A stretch of DNA of 36,347 nucleotides from Terriglobia bacterium (GTDB taxonomy: Bacteria > Acidobacteriota > Terriglobia > Terriglobales > Acidobacteriaceae), in assembly GCA_020073105.1 (NCBI GenBank), contig JAIQFW010000016.1, positions 1 to 36,347 on the forward strand, in the 5' to 3' direction. A program made the position numbers and the translations under genes. Shown here piece by piece: positions 25,553-34,144 of the stretch (position 1 is the first letter of the stretch; every line of letters begins with the position of its first letter). Under the pieces are notes generated by a model, which did not search any database, was not told where the DNA came from, and saw only the letters and a program-made list of their open reading frames with translations.

Positions 25553-28375
25553 TCAATCACGATCGCCATCGCCCGATCTTAGCTTCGGCTCAATCACCTC
25601 ATGCTTGGCCGCCGGCATCGACGCATTCCCCTTGCGGTCCCGCCACAGAATCGCGTTAAGCACGGCCGTGTTCACCGCATCCGGACGGGAAAAGTCCATC
25701 TCCGCTGACTCCTTCGCCCCCTGCCCTCGGGGCGGGTTCGTCTGGTAGATCAGGCCGTTGTCGCGGTTCGTCAAGTCGGCGGTAAATGCCGGCTGGTCTC
25801 CCTTCCCCGAGAATAGTGGCGCCATCACCGGCGCGTAAGCGTCGTTCTGATTCATGGGCGGAAGACCCAACAGCGATTCCATGGTATGGATCATGTTCAC
25901 CGTGGTGTAGAAGCGATGCTCAACAAATGGGTGCTCTGCCGATCCCGGCGAATACTTGCTGATGACGAAAGCGATGGAGCGGTGCGCATCCACGTGGTCA
26001 GCCCCATCCTGAGCGTCGTCCTCGAGAATAAGGATAGCGGTGTCCTCCCAGTAAGGACTGTGCGAAACCGCCTCCACTATGCGCCCCACCGCCAGATCGT
26101 TGTCTGCGACCGACGCAGCCGGGCGCGGCGCACCCGGGGACGTTCCGTGGGTGTGGTCGTCCGGCAAGTACAACAGGACGAACGCCGGCAGCTCGGTTCC
26201 TTTGTGCTCCTTGCGGGCCTGCACGAAGCCCTCGAACTCGTTGAGGAACTCGTCGGCGCGAAGCTGATCGGGATACGCGGTGTTGAAGTCGGGAAAGTTG
26301 GGATCGAAGTGGTCACGCAGAACCGCCATAGCCGCCTTGTCCGTCTTTATCACGGGAACCTCCCACGGCCACATACTGGCGGAACCATGCGGCTGGCCGA
26401 CGTTCGCGGGTAACGCCTCGCCCTTGTGGACCTCCGCCCGCGCACACTCGCCCGTGAGTGGGTTTTCTTTGGGCGATTTCCCGTCTCCCGGCTCGCACCA
26501 AATCGTTGTAACGAACTCGCCATAGTCGCGATAGGTCAAACCGTGGCTCGCCACGTTGTCCCAGATATAGCCGGTGGCAGGAGTATCCACGTTGGGTATA
26601 CCCTGCTCCGGCGTGAACTCATCCGCCACGTTCCCCTGGTAGTCGTAGGTACGCTCTTTACCGCGGTATGCAATCTGCCAGGTCTTCTCGTTGTAATCGC
26701 TGGTGATCGCGGCCATGGACCAGTCATGCCCGTCACCCGAAACTTCTCCGCTGTCGTAAAAATTGTCGAGCACACCGAACTGCAGCGCCAGCTTGTGCTC
26801 ATTGGGCGTGACGTCGGCGCCGTACATCGTCAGCGACGGGTCTCCATTCCCGACTTTCAAATCGCCCAAAACCTGATCGTAAGTGCGGTTCTCCTTGATG
26901 ATGTAGATCACGTGGCGGATCGGGTTCGAGCCCTGCGCGAACTGGATGCTGCCGGGGTCACCGTCGAACAGATTGCTTCGCTTCACCCGCTCGGTCAGTT
27001 CGGGCAAGTCGTTTTCGATAGAGCGGAAATTCAGACGAGCGACCGAACCGTACAGCAGAGTCGGAATGTAGGGATGCTCGTGGTGGCGGCGCTCCCAATT
27101 CGTTCCCCCGGCGCCCGTGTTGGGGCCCACGCCTTCCCCCTTGGAAGTGGCGATCAGCAGATCGTCGCCGGTGGTGGCCAGGGCAGTCGGATACCAGTCC
27201 GTCGGAATGAAACCCAGCGCCTGCTCCACCGGAAGAATGGTCAGCGGCCGCCGGCCGATCTGCGAAACCGCAAACACCGCTACGGCATTCAGCGAAGCGT
27301 CGGCCACGAACAGCCGTGAACCGTCCGCCGACAACGCCAACGCGCTCGGATAGCTTCCGCCGCCCTTCTGCCCCGCTAGCGTCGTGCCCAGGTTGCCCAC
27401 TTGCCGACCATCCGACGTGGACAACACCAGAACCCGGTCCGCGTTCGACAGTGCCACATAGAGCAGCTTCTCATCAGGACTGAGCAGCAGCGCTGTGGGG
27501 TGCGAGCCAGGCGCGGTCGGATCCGCTGGTTTCATGACCGCGATCAAGCGGACCACTCTCCCGCTTCTTAAGTCCAGTTCTGCCACGCTCGACGCATTCC
27601 ACAAGCTGACCCAGGCGCGGCGGCCATCGCGGGTTGCCACCACGGTGTAGGGATACTCCGACGGAATCATCGGATGCTGGCTGAGATCGAAAGTTTTCAG
27701 GATGCTGCCATCCGCCGAATCCAGCAGCACCACATTGTCGGAATAATTATTGGCGACCAGCAACTTGTCGGGCTTTCCTTTTTCGGCGATCGCTGCCAAT
27801 CCTGCCGGATACGGGGGCGCGGTGCCCGCCGCCGTCTTGCGGACGCCGTACGCGACCTTCTTCCCCTCCCCAATCCTCTGCGAAGGAATCTTGAGGAACC
27901 GCTCCCACGCGACTTTCCCTTGCTGGAAGACGTACACAGCGATGCCATTCCCCGTGTTCCCTTTTTTCTCACCCCCGGGATCGGTGAGCGAACCCATCGA
28001 AGCATAGAGATGACTGCCGTCCGAGCTGAAGGCCAGCCCAATGAAGTAGCTCTGATGGGCTTCGTCAGAGAGACGCTCCTCAGGCAAATCGCTGAGCTGG
28101 TTGGTGCTCAAGTCGAGGATCGCGATCGACTGGTGGGCGTGGTTCTGCTGGGTTCCGTAACCATCGTTCAAGAACGCAGCGTAGTGCTGGTCGGGGCTGA
28201 GCGCGATGGTCGGAGTGAAGCCGTTGAGCGTTCCCAGCTTGCCGGGCATGGAACCGATCAGGTGCTTGCTGGTTGGCAGCAGGACATGGCGCAATTGCAC
28301 CTGGCTTTGCGCGAAGAGCAGGCCCAGCGCCACCACAGCGAGGAACAAGAGAAAAAGCGACGCAGACTTCCCCAA
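25553..28375 (-). CDS. Exported YncE-propeller/phosphoesterase fusion
   Basis: A 940-residue exported protein with an N-terminal signal or anchor (LFLLFLAVVALGLLF, residues 7-21). Residues about 45-445 form a YVTN/YncE-type seven-bladed beta-propeller (blades with SPDEKLLYVALSNADRVLVL and LSADGSRLFVADASLNAVAV). Residues about 485-900 are a phosphoesterase (PLC/acid-phosphatase, alkaline-phosphatase superfamily) domain. It has metal-site patterns KENRTYDQ (494-501) and LEDDAQDGADHVDAHR, and a late HTMESLLGLPPMNQND. It probably releases phosphate from extracytoplasmic phosphoesters. It is codirectional with phoU but separated by a 195-base gap containing a terminator, so it has its own promoter. 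The fused architecture recurs in Acidobacteriota and other bacteria. Confidence 0.9.
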   Translation of the reverse strand: MGKSASLFLLFLAVVALGLLFAQSQVQLRHVLLPTSKHLIGSMPGKLGTLNGFTPTIALSPDQHYAAFLNDGYGTQQNHAHQSIAILDLSTNQLSDLPEERLSDEAHQSYFIGLAFSSDGSHLYASMGSLTDPGGEKKGNTGNGIAVYVFQQGKVAWERFLKIPSQRIGEGKKVAYGVRKTAAGTAPPYPAGLAAIAEKGKPDKLLVANNYSDNVVLLDSADGSILKTFDLSQHPMIPSEYPYTVVATRDGRRAWVSLWNASSVAELDLRSGRVVRLIAVMKPADPTAPGSHPTALLLSPDEKLLYVALSNADRVLVLSTSDGRQVGNLGTTLAGQKGGGSYPSALALSADGSRLFVADASLNAVAVFAVSQIGRRPLTILPVEQALGFIPTDWYPTALATTGDDLLIATSKGEGVGPNTGAGGTNWERRHHEHPYIPTLLYGSVARLNFRSIENDLPELTERVKRSNLFDGDPGSIQFAQGSNPIRHVIYIIKENRTYDQVLGDLKVGNGDPSLTMYGADVTPNEHKLALQFGVLDNFYDSGEVSGDGHDWSMAAITSDYNEKTWQIAYRGKERTYDYQGNVADEFTPEQGIPNVDTPATGYIWDNVASHGLTYRDYGEFVTTIWCEPGDGKSPKENPLTGECARAEVHKGEALPANVGQPHGSASMWPWEVPVIKTDKAAMAVLRDHFDPNFPDFNTAYPDQLRADEFLNEFEGFVQARKEHKGTELPAFVLLYLPDDHTHGTSPGAPRPAASVADNDLAVGRIVEAVSHSPYWEDTAILILEDDAQDGADHVDAHRSIAFVISKYSPGSAEHPFVEHRFYTTVNMIHTMESLLGLPPMNQNDAYAPVMAPLFSGKGDQPAFTADLTNRDNGLIYQTNPPRGQGAKESAEMDFSRPDAVNTAVLNAILWRDRKGNASMPAAKHEVIEPKLRSGDGDRD

Positions 28376-28436
28376 GAGTTCCCTCCCGAGACGGTGAAAC
28401 CCTAGCCTATCATCGGAGACGGGGAACGCGATGGAG

Positions 28437-28455
28437 GACGGGCGTCTCGCCCGTC
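28437..28455. repeat. GACGGGC/GCCCGTC hairpin
   Basis: A 7-bp perfect stem with loop GTCTC lies upstream of the phosphoesterase gene. The stem word GACGGG is shared with the hairpin at 9171-9190. It lacks a U-tract on either side. Confidence 0.3.
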
Positions 28456-28516
28456 AGGCCAATGTTCCGCTGGAGGGCTTCAGCTGGATGCCGCCGACCA
28501 TCTGGTCCACACAAAA

Positions 28517-28546
28517 TGGAAAGCCGGTCACGCTCACGTGACCGGC
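28517..28546 (-). terminator. Terminator after phoU
   Basis: A 10-bp perfect stem GCCGGTCACG/CGTGACCGGC with loop CTCA lies at 28523-28546. On the minus strand it is followed by TTTCCATTTTG, a moderate U-tract, 25 bases after the phoU stop. It separates the pst-phoU transcript from the phosphoesterase gene. Confidence 0.75.
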
Positions 28547-28570
28547 CGAAACACACATCACATAACAACT

Positions 28571-29266
28571 TCAATGAGTATCGGTAATCGCCTGATCCAC
28601 CGGCGTTTCTAGCGCCACGTTGTGCCGCACGTCCGCCCCGCGCACCCAGAAGATCACATCTTCCGCGATGTTGGTGGCATGGTCAGCCACCCGTTCCAGA
28701 TTGCGGGCGATGAGCAGCGCATCCAGCGCCTGCTGGGTCACGGCGGGGCGCTCATTCATGGTCTTGACCAGGGTGATGAAAGCATCGTCGCGCATGCGGT
28801 CCACCACATTGTCCATTTCGAGCACCGCCTGGGCCAGCTCCGCTTTGCCTTCGATGAAGGATTCGAGGGCGCGCCGCACCATGGCAGACACCGCCGCGGC
28901 CATGCGCGCGATGTCCACCGGAAGCTCGGCTTTGGGCAGTTCCACCATATCCATCACGCGTTCCGCGATGTTGACCGCCTGGTCGCCGACCCGTTCCAGG
29001 TCGGAGTTAATTTTCGTGACTGCCAGGATGAATCGCAAGTCCGTGGCCATGGGCTGTTGCATGGCCAGCAGATCAAACGCCAGTTCGTCGATTTCGCGTT
29101 CCGTGACGTTGATCTGGGACTCGTTCTCCAGCACCGCGTGGCAGCGCGCCAGGTCGCGGTCAATGTAGGCCTGACAGGCGCGATCGACCGCCTGCTCGGC
29201 CAGCCCGCCCATGCGGAGCAGCCGTGCCCGAAGTTCGTCCAGTCCCTGCTGAAAGCGGGTGCGCAT
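28571..29266 (-). CDS. phoU: Phosphate regulon protein PhoU
   Basis: A 231-residue all-helical protein made of two PhoU three-helix repeats. The metal-binding helices are visible as TDLRFILAVTKINSDLERVGDQAVNIAE (first repeat, cited as a stretch near residues 75-103 by position) and ALLIARNLERVADHATNIAED (second repeat). PhoU couples the Pst transporter to the PhoR/PhoB system and restrains phosphate uptake; no phoR or phoB is present in this window. Its ATG overlaps the pstB stop by one base (TAATG), indicating translational coupling. It is the last gene of the pstC-pstA-pstB-phoU operon, followed by a terminator. Length and motifs are normal. Confidence 0.96.
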   Translation of the reverse strand: MRTRFQQGLDELRARLLRMGGLAEQAVDRACQAYIDRDLARCHAVLENESQINVTEREIDELAFDLLAMQQPMATDLRFILAVTKINSDLERVGDQAVNIAERVMDMVELPKAELPVDIARMAAAVSAMVRRALESFIEGKAELAQAVLEMDNVVDRMRDDAFITLVKTMNERPAVTQQALDALLIARNLERVADHATNIAEDVIFWVRGADVRHNVALETPVDQAITDTH

Positions 29267-30024
29267 TATCCAAACCTGCCTGTAATGTAGTCCTCCGTAC
29301 GTTTGTCGGACGGGGTGGTGAAAATCTTCTCGGTCTTGTCGAACTCAATCAACTTGCCCAGCAGAAAGAATCCCGTGAATTCCGCCACCCGGGAGGCCTG
29401 CTGCATATTATGGGTCACAATGACGATGGTGAACCTTTCCTTGAGCTGGAAAATGAGTTCCTCGATCTTGCCGGTGGAGATCGGGTCCAGCGCCGAGCAG
29501 GGTTCGTCCATCAGCAGCACTTGCGGTTCGACCGCCAGCGCCCGCGCGATGCACAGCCGCTGCTGCTGCCCGCCGGACAGGCTGGCGCCGGATTTCTTCC
29601 GCAGCGTGTCCTTGACCTCATCCCACAAGGCAGAGAGCTTCAACGACCGCTCCACAATCTCATCCAGACGCCGGCGGTCGCGGAAACCGTTCAGCTTCAG
29701 GCCCGCCGCCACGTTGTCATAGATCGACATGGTGGGAAACGGGTTCGGCTTCTGGAACACCATCCCGATACGGCGGCGAATCTGCACTGCAGCGGTTCCG
29801 TTGTATACATCCAATTCGCCCATCCGCACCTTGCCAGAGGCCCGGGCATCGGGGATGGTTTCATGCATGCGATTCAGGCAGCGTACGAACGTGGACTTTC
29901 CGCACCCCGAGGGACCGATCACAGCCGTCGCGTGGTTGGCGGGTACGTCCATGCAGATGTCGTGCAGGGCTTGGGTCCCACCAAACCAGGCGTTCAGGTG
30001 TTCGACCTTGATGCCAACTCCCAT
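29266..30024 (-). CDS. pstB: Phosphate ABC transporter ATPase PstB
   Basis: A 252-residue ABC ATPase that powers high-affinity phosphate import from the inner face of the membrane. Walker A is GPSGCGKST (residues 37-45), the Q-loop is QKPNPFP (91-97), the signature is LSGGQQQR (149-156), Walker B is VLLMDEP (169-175) and the H-loop is His205 in VTHNMQQ. The QKPNPFP and [10 protein letters not shown] words are typical of PstB rather than other importers. It follows pstA by 3 bases and overlaps phoU by one base. Confidence 0.97.
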   Translation of the reverse strand: MGVGIKVEHLNAWFGGTQALHDICMDVPANHATAVIGPSGCGKSTFVRCLNRMHETIPDARASGKVRMGELDVYNGTAAVQIRRRIGMVFQKPNPFPTMSIYDNVAAGLKLNGFRDRRRLDEIVERSLKLSALWDEVKDTLRKKSGASLSGGQQQRLCIARALAVEPQVLLMDEPCSALDPISTGKIEELIFQLKERFTIVIVTHNMQQASRVAEFTGFFLLGKLIEFDKTEKIFTTPSDKRTEDYITGRFG

Positions 30025-30027
30025 AGA

Positions 30028-30915
30028 TCAGTTCGCCCCCTTCATCATTCCCCGGCTGGCAGCGATGCGGACCGCACTTACCGCCACGACGATCAGCACA
30101 ATCAGGATCAGCGCTCCCGCCCAGGCCTGGCGGTGCCACTCATCAAACGGCGAGATCGCATAGGTAAAGACCTGCAGCGATAACGCCGCGGTCGGCTGAT
30201 TCATCTTCCAGTTCCAGTACTGATTGCCGAATGCGGTGAACAAGAGCGGGGCCGTTTCTCCCGCGACCCGCGCGAACGCCAGCATCACACCGGTGATGAC
30301 ACCCGAAGTGGCAGTGCGCAGCGTGATCGAAAGCGTGGTGCGCCAGCGGGAAACTCCCAAGCCGAAGGCCGCTTCCCTTACCGCGTTGGGCACCAGCAGG
30401 AGCATCTCTTCTGTGGTGCGCGTGATCGTCGGTACCATCATGATCGCCAGCGCCACGCCGCCCGCAAGCGCGGAAAAATGTCCCTGCGCAAGCACCACAA
30501 TCCCGTAGGCCACAATGCCCACCACGATGGATGGTACTCCGTTCAGCACGTCGGCGGTAAACCGGATGAGATTGCCCAGGCGGTTTCTGCCGTACTCGGC
30601 AAGATAAATGCCGGCGCCAATTCCTAGCGGGACTCCTATGCTGCTCGCGATCAGCAGGATGTAAGCCGTGCCCGCGATGGCGTTGGCCATTCCGCCGCCC
30701 GCTTCTCCCACGGGCTTGGGTGTCTGCGTGAGAAAGGCCCAATTAATGGACCCGAAACCTTTGTAGACGAGGTAAGCAAAGATCGCTCCCAATGGCAGCA
30801 GAACCAGAAACACCGCCGCCCCAGCCGCGAAGGTCACCAGCGCATTGATGCCGCGCCGCCACAGGCTGATCGGCGCCGCCGCAAAGTCGTCCGGAACTCC
30901 CCGCAAATCAGACAT
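30028..30915 (-). CDS. pstA: Phosphate ABC transporter permease PstA
   Basis: A 295-residue inner-membrane permease with six predicted membrane segments. The coupling-helix (EAA) region is EMLLLVPNAVREAAFGLGVSRWRTT, cited by position at about residues 170-194. Typical PstA words include GGGMANAIAGTAYIL, LNGVPSIVVG and FARVAGETAPLL. It pairs with PstC to form the phosphate channel. Its start overlaps the pstC end by 8 bases, and its stop is 3 bases before pstB, so the operon is tightly coupled. Confidence 0.96.
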   Translation of the reverse strand: MSDLRGVPDDFAAAPISLWRRGINALVTFAAGAAVFLVLLPLGAIFAYLVYKGFGSINWAFLTQTPKPVGEAGGGMANAIAGTAYILLIASSIGVPLGIGAGIYLAEYGRNRLGNLIRFTADVLNGVPSIVVGIVAYGIVVLAQGHFSALAGGVALAIMMVPTITRTTEEMLLLVPNAVREAAFGLGVSRWRTTLSITLRTATSGVITGVMLAFARVAGETAPLLFTAFGNQYWNWKMNQPTAALSLQVFTYAISPFDEWHRQAWAGALILIVLIVVAVSAVRIAASRGMMKGAN

Positions 30916-31942
30916 GGCTCCTCGCCGGCATTCCGCGCGTCACTGACCACACCAGAATCTGCGCCAGAATGTTCACAATGATGGTCACCAGAAAAAGTGC
31001 CAACCCGACTTCGACCAGAGCGCTCAGATAGACATCGCCGGTGGCTTCGCTGAACTCGTTGGCAATCACGCTGGCCATGGTGTAGCCGGGAGCAAACAAC
31101 GAACGCGCAATCTCGGCGCGATTGCCGATGACCATCGTCACCGCCATCGTTTCTCCCAAAGCTCGGCCCAGCCCCAAAATGATGGCTCCCAGAATTCCGG
31201 CCCGCGCATTTCTCAGAACTCCGGTCCTGATCATTTCCCAGCGGGTGGCCCCCAGCGCGAGCACCGCTTCCCTCTGTTGTTGCGGCACCGCGGTCATGAC
31301 CTCGCGCGTGATCGAGGAAATGATCGGCACCACCATGATCGCCAGAATGATCCCTGCCGCCAACATCCCGATGCCGTAAGGGGTGCCTTCAAAGAGTCCG
31401 GTCCAGCCAAAATATCGCGCGAGAAACGGTTCGACATACATGCGCAACAGCGGCACCAACACGAAAATCGCCCACAGTCCGTAAATCACGCTGGGAATCG
31501 CGGCCAGCAACTCGGTAGTAAAGGCCAAAATTCCTTTGAGGCGGCGCGGGCACATCTCGGTGATGAAGGTGGCCACGCCCACGGCAAGAGGAACGGCAAG
31601 AATGAGTGCCAGGATGGAGGATACGACGGTCCCGTACACAAACGGCCACGCCCCGAATTGCTCGTTGACGGGATCCCAATCACTCTGGAAGAAAAACTTC
31701 CAGCCAAAGGCATGCCAGGAGAGAGCAGACTTGGTGACCAGTTCGTAAAAGATCAGGCCTACCAGCGCCAGGATGCTCAAGCCGCAGGCCAGCATCGCCA
31801 GGTAGAAAACCCGGTCGGCAACTTGGCTGCTCCCCGCCCTGATCAAGGGATCGGATTCCGCTCTCGTGCCGGTAACAACCTCTTGTTTTGCAACGGGTTG
31901 CGGTCCAGGCAAGCGAGGCGCTCCCAAAGCTTGATTGGCCAT
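30908..31942 (-). CDS. pstC: Phosphate ABC transporter permease PstC
   Basis: A 344-residue permease, first gene of the operon. A hydrophilic N-terminal extension of about 40 residues precedes six membrane segments. The coupling region is AVLALGATRWEMIRTGVL and other landmarks are LLAAIPSVIYGLWAI and LGRALGETMAVTMVIGN, all typical of PstC. The ATG at 31942 has only a weak GGGG upstream. A Pho-box-like direct repeat sits 23-40 bases before it. No pstS gene for the periplasmic phosphate-binding protein is adjacent, although pstS usually comes first; it may lie elsewhere in the genome. Confidence 0.96.
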   Translation of the reverse strand: MANQALGAPRLPGPQPVAKQEVVTGTRAESDPLIRAGSSQVADRVFYLAMLACGLSILALVGLIFYELVTKSALSWHAFGWKFFFQSDWDPVNEQFGAWPFVYGTVVSSILALILAVPLAVGVATFITEMCPRRLKGILAFTTELLAAIPSVIYGLWAIFVLVPLLRMYVEPFLARYFGWTGLFEGTPYGIGMLAAGIILAIMVVPIISSITREVMTAVPQQQREAVLALGATRWEMIRTGVLRNARAGILGAIILGLGRALGETMAVTMVIGNRAEIARSLFAPGYTMASVIANEFSEATGDVYLSALVEVGLALFLVTIIVNILAQILVWSVTRGMPARSHV

Positions 31943-31964
31943 CGCCCCGAGCCTAGCAGAAACG

Positions 31965-31982
31965 TGTTACAGGAGTGTTAAA
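31965..31982 (-). promoter_or_regulatory. Candidate Pho box upstream of pstC
   Basis: On the minus strand two 7-base direct repeats, TTTAACA and TGTAACA, are separated by CTCC, giving the 11-base period of PhoB-type boxes. A TAGGCT (-10-like) follows at 31950-31955, placing the repeats at the -35 position as in PhoB-activated promoters. The predicted transcript would start almost at the pstC ATG. Confidence 0.5.
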
Positions 31983-32075
31983 ATACCCGTTCCCCGGCAA
32001 GCGGTCACGCCTGGAAGTTGTAGGTTGCATTTCACCGGGTTCCCTAGTAATTTCTTGTTCGCTCAGCGTACCTGT

Positions 32076-32930
32076 ATGCCCTTTGACGAAAAGCGCAGCC
32101 GCTTGGCCTTTCAAAGATTGGCCCGCGAGTTGACCAAGCTTGCCAGAAAGCCGGTGCCCGACAGCATCCACAAGTTCCGCACAAACAGCCGCCGGGTGGA
32201 AGCCGTGCTCACTGATGTCGTCCTTGAACTCAGCCGCAATGACGAGAAACTTCTCGGGCTCTTGGCACGTCTGCGCAAGAAAGCCGGGCGGGTGCGTGAT
32301 CTGGACGTGCAGATCGTGGCCCTGCGCAGCCTGAAAATCCCTGGGGGCAATGGCCACAAGGCACAGTTCCTGGACAGGTTGGTCGCCGAGCGGGCCCAAC
32401 GCGAAAGCAAGTTGGCCAAAGCTTTCAATCGCGAGACAGCCCTGGAAATCCGCAAGCGGCTGAAGCGTGCTGCCAACGGGATTGCGGTGCCAAAAGACAC
32501 AGAGCCGCTGGCGCTCACTTTGAACAAGCTCGGGCAACTGGGGCGTGACCATACTCCGCTCACCGAGAAGACCCTGCATCAGTATCGGATCATCGGCAAG
32601 CGCGCGCGGTACATTGCAGAGCTTGCCGACGAAGATCCCGCTGCCAAGCGGGTCATTGAAGAACTGAAACACATGCAGGACGTGATCGGCGACTGGCATG
32701 ACTGGCTCAAACTCACGCAGCGCGCCGAAGACCTCCTGGGTGGCGTGCGCGAGTCCGCGCTGGTTGCCATGTTGCGCAATGTGACCCAAGCCAAGTTCCG
32801 CCAGAGTCTGGACGCTGTGGCAGAGATTCGCGCTGCGCTCGCCGGCAAGAACCTACGGGCGGTCCTCGCCGAGCCTGCCGAGATTCGCAAGCCCTCCACG
32901 AAAGAAGTTTCTCGCGCCGCCGTGGCGTAG
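32076..32930 (+). CDS. CHAD-domain protein
   Basis: A 284-residue helical, strongly basic protein made almost entirely of a CHAD domain. The N-terminal SIHKFRTNSRRVEAVL contains the conserved His and paired arginines. LRKKAGRVRDLDVQ and LHQYRIIGKRARYIAEL are the other characteristic helices, and HMQDVIGDWHDW is the conserved C-terminal motif. CHAD domains bind inorganic polyphosphate through their basic faces; there is no fused CYTH triphosphatase domain here. The ATG at 32076 gives the usual start; no good Shine-Dalgarno is seen and the frame is open further upstream. It is divergent from pstC across about 130 bases, which fits a role in phosphate storage. Confidence 0.9.
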   Translation: MPFDEKRSRLAFQRLARELTKLARKPVPDSIHKFRTNSRRVEAVLTDVVLELSRNDEKLLGLLARLRKKAGRVRDLDVQIVALRSLKIPGGNGHKAQFLDRLVAERAQRESKLAKAFNRETALEIRKRLKRAANGIAVPKDTEPLALTLNKLGQLGRDHTPLTEKTLHQYRIIGKRARYIAELADEDPAAKRVIEELKHMQDVIGDWHDWLKLTQRAEDLLGGVRESALVAMLRNVTQAKFRQSLDAVAEIRAALAGKNLRAVLAEPAEIRKPSTKEVSRAAVA

Positions 32931-32939
32931 CTTCCCTCT

Positions 32940-32981
32940 TGTCATTCCGAGCGCGGCTTCAGCCGCCGAGGCATCTGCTTT
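32940..32981 (+). repeat. Family A repeat, single arm
   Basis: TGTCATTCCGAG, a small GGCTTCAGCC hairpin, then GAGGCATCTGC. The ends match the copies at 21, 8436, 9035 and 35208. Only one arm is present. Confidence 0.6.
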
Positions 32982-33034
32982 TCTCAGTAGCTAACTGGAC
33001 TAGTTCACGGGACCCCTGCCCTTCGTTGGCCTTG

Positions 33035-33099
33035 GGTGGCGCAGCGTTTCAACGCTGCGATAGGGGTTCTTTCATGAGTACGGGCTTTAGCCCCTGAAG
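33035..33099. repeat. Family D two-hairpin repeat
   Basis: The first hairpin is GCAGCG TTTCAA CGCTGC and the second is GGGCTTTAGCCC followed by CTGAAGG. It is the counterpart of 25444-25507. Most of it lies inside the 3' end of the endonuclease coding frame. Confidence 0.6.
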
Positions 33100-33729
33100 G
33101 ACTCGACCCTCGCGCATCCTGGGGTGGCCCATGTCTCGCCGCTTTTGCGAGACATGGGAACTGGCGTGTTCCGGACGGGGATCCGGACACTCACTGCCCG
33201 CCACCAGCAATGCACATCGCCGCTCCACAACAATCTGTTCTCTGGGCTTGCCGTCGCGCTGGCAGGCCATGAGACACCAGGCTTCGCGGTAGCGCTCAAA
33301 CTGTCCTCCTCGCTTCGGGGTGCGATGAGGGAACAAGCGGATCGCCAGGTGCGAGCCCACGGCATGAACCGGGATGACATACCACACATCCCGGGGCACG
33401 ACATAGGCAACCAGGAAATCAACTTGCTCCGAGCTGTACGTCTTCTTCTTGTGGCGTGCCACGGAGTGGTGGGTGTTCAGGCAATAGGCGTTGCCGAACA
33501 TGGCCTGTGTGGACTTGACCTGGACACGCCACAGGCGGCGCCCGGAATCAAGGATGAAGTCGTAGCGCTCGCTGTCGCCATAGGGCTTGGTGACGCCGAA
33601 GCCTAATTTCGCGGCCTTGTGCATGAAGGCGAGTTCGGCAACTTCGCCCTGTCGTTTACGGGGAGGCGCGTTCTGCCGCCGGAGTGTTTTTCCAGCCCGT
33701 GAGACTGGAATGTCAGATTCCTTTTTCAT
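33049..33729 (-). CDS. PD-(D/E)XK endonuclease with repeat-derived tail
   Basis: A 226-residue protein whose first ~155 residues resemble the group I intron-associated PD-(D/E)XK endonuclease family. The site is a basic RQGEVAELAF helix (Glu29, Glu32), Asp57 in ERYDFILDSG and the Gln-Val-Lys of RVQVKST (residues 70-72). Further family-like segments are EQVDFLVAYVVPRDVWYVIP and ERYREAW (about 146-151). From about residue 190 the sequence is unlike the family. Residues 191-201 are read from a REP hairpin (33128-33158) and the last 16 from a family D repeat, so the natural stop has been lost or displaced. The ATG at 33729 is preferred; an ATG at 33816 would add 29 residues. No intron is visible nearby. 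Confidence 0.72.
   Translation of the reverse strand: MKKESDIPVSRAGKTLRRQNAPPRKRQGEVAELAFMHKAAKLGFGVTKPYGDSERYDFILDSGRRLWRVQVKSTQAMFGNAYCLNTHHSVARHKKKTYSSEQVDFLVAYVVPRDVWYVIPVHAVGSHLAIRLFPHRTPKRGGQFERYREAWCLMACQRDGKPREQIVVERRCALLVAGSECPDPRPEHASSHVSQKRRDMGHPRMREGRVLQGLKPVLMKEPLSQR
33128..33158 (+). repeat. Family B REP hairpin, copy 1
   Basis: A 12-bp perfect stem CCCATGTCTCGC/GCGAGACATGGG with 7-base loop CGCTTTT. It lies inside the endonuclease frame. The loop orientation defines it as forward. Confidence 0.85.
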
Positions 33730-34029
33730 GAGAGAAGAGGGCCTGTAAACCCTGAGGTTTGTCTGTGTGTTTGGGAACGCGGATCGCCGAGAGACAAAAA
33801 AGAGAGTGCGGCCCATGCCGCGCTTGGAAGACTCCCTATATATTCAGAATAGCAAACCGAAAGTTGGACACGATTGGCGAAGTTGTTTCTGGAAGCGAAT
33901 CAGCAAGGTATGGAGAAAAGTTCAAGTCACAGGGCTTGACAAGAATTTTTGGGAAGCTGGCGGAGAGGGGCAAGAGAGCGGAAATTTCCCGTTTTGGGAA
34001 GAAAAAGGGTGGTTTTCTCCAGCGGGTGC

Positions 34030-34060
34030 CCCACGTCTCGCCGCTTTTGCGAGACGTGGG
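34030..34060 (+). repeat. Family B REP hairpin, copy 2
   Basis: Stem CCCACGTCTCGC/GCGAGACGTGGG with the same CGCTTTT loop. Compared with copy 1 the fifth stem base and its partner have both changed (T-A to C-G), keeping the stem. It lies 84 bases before the RAYT remnant. The stretch 33730-34029 before it shows no convincing gene. Confidence 0.85.
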
Positions 34061-34144
34061 ACTCTTCCCCGTCCACTGCCGATCCAGGAATACGCTGTTC
34101 GCCAGTCACAGACCCGTTTTCCCGTCTGGAATTACCTTGCTCCC

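Noticed and set aside
26426-28405. Open frames antisense to the phosphoesterase
   Set aside because: They mirror a well-supported gene and have shadow composition.
29224-30183. 319-codon frame antisense to pstB/pstA
   Set aside because: The minus-strand pst genes are unambiguous; this is a reverse-strand shadow.
33759-34144. Extended N-terminus of the RAYT frame
   Set aside because: It runs through a REP hairpin and non-homologous sequence; RAYT similarity starts at PTDLKRYY (34145).
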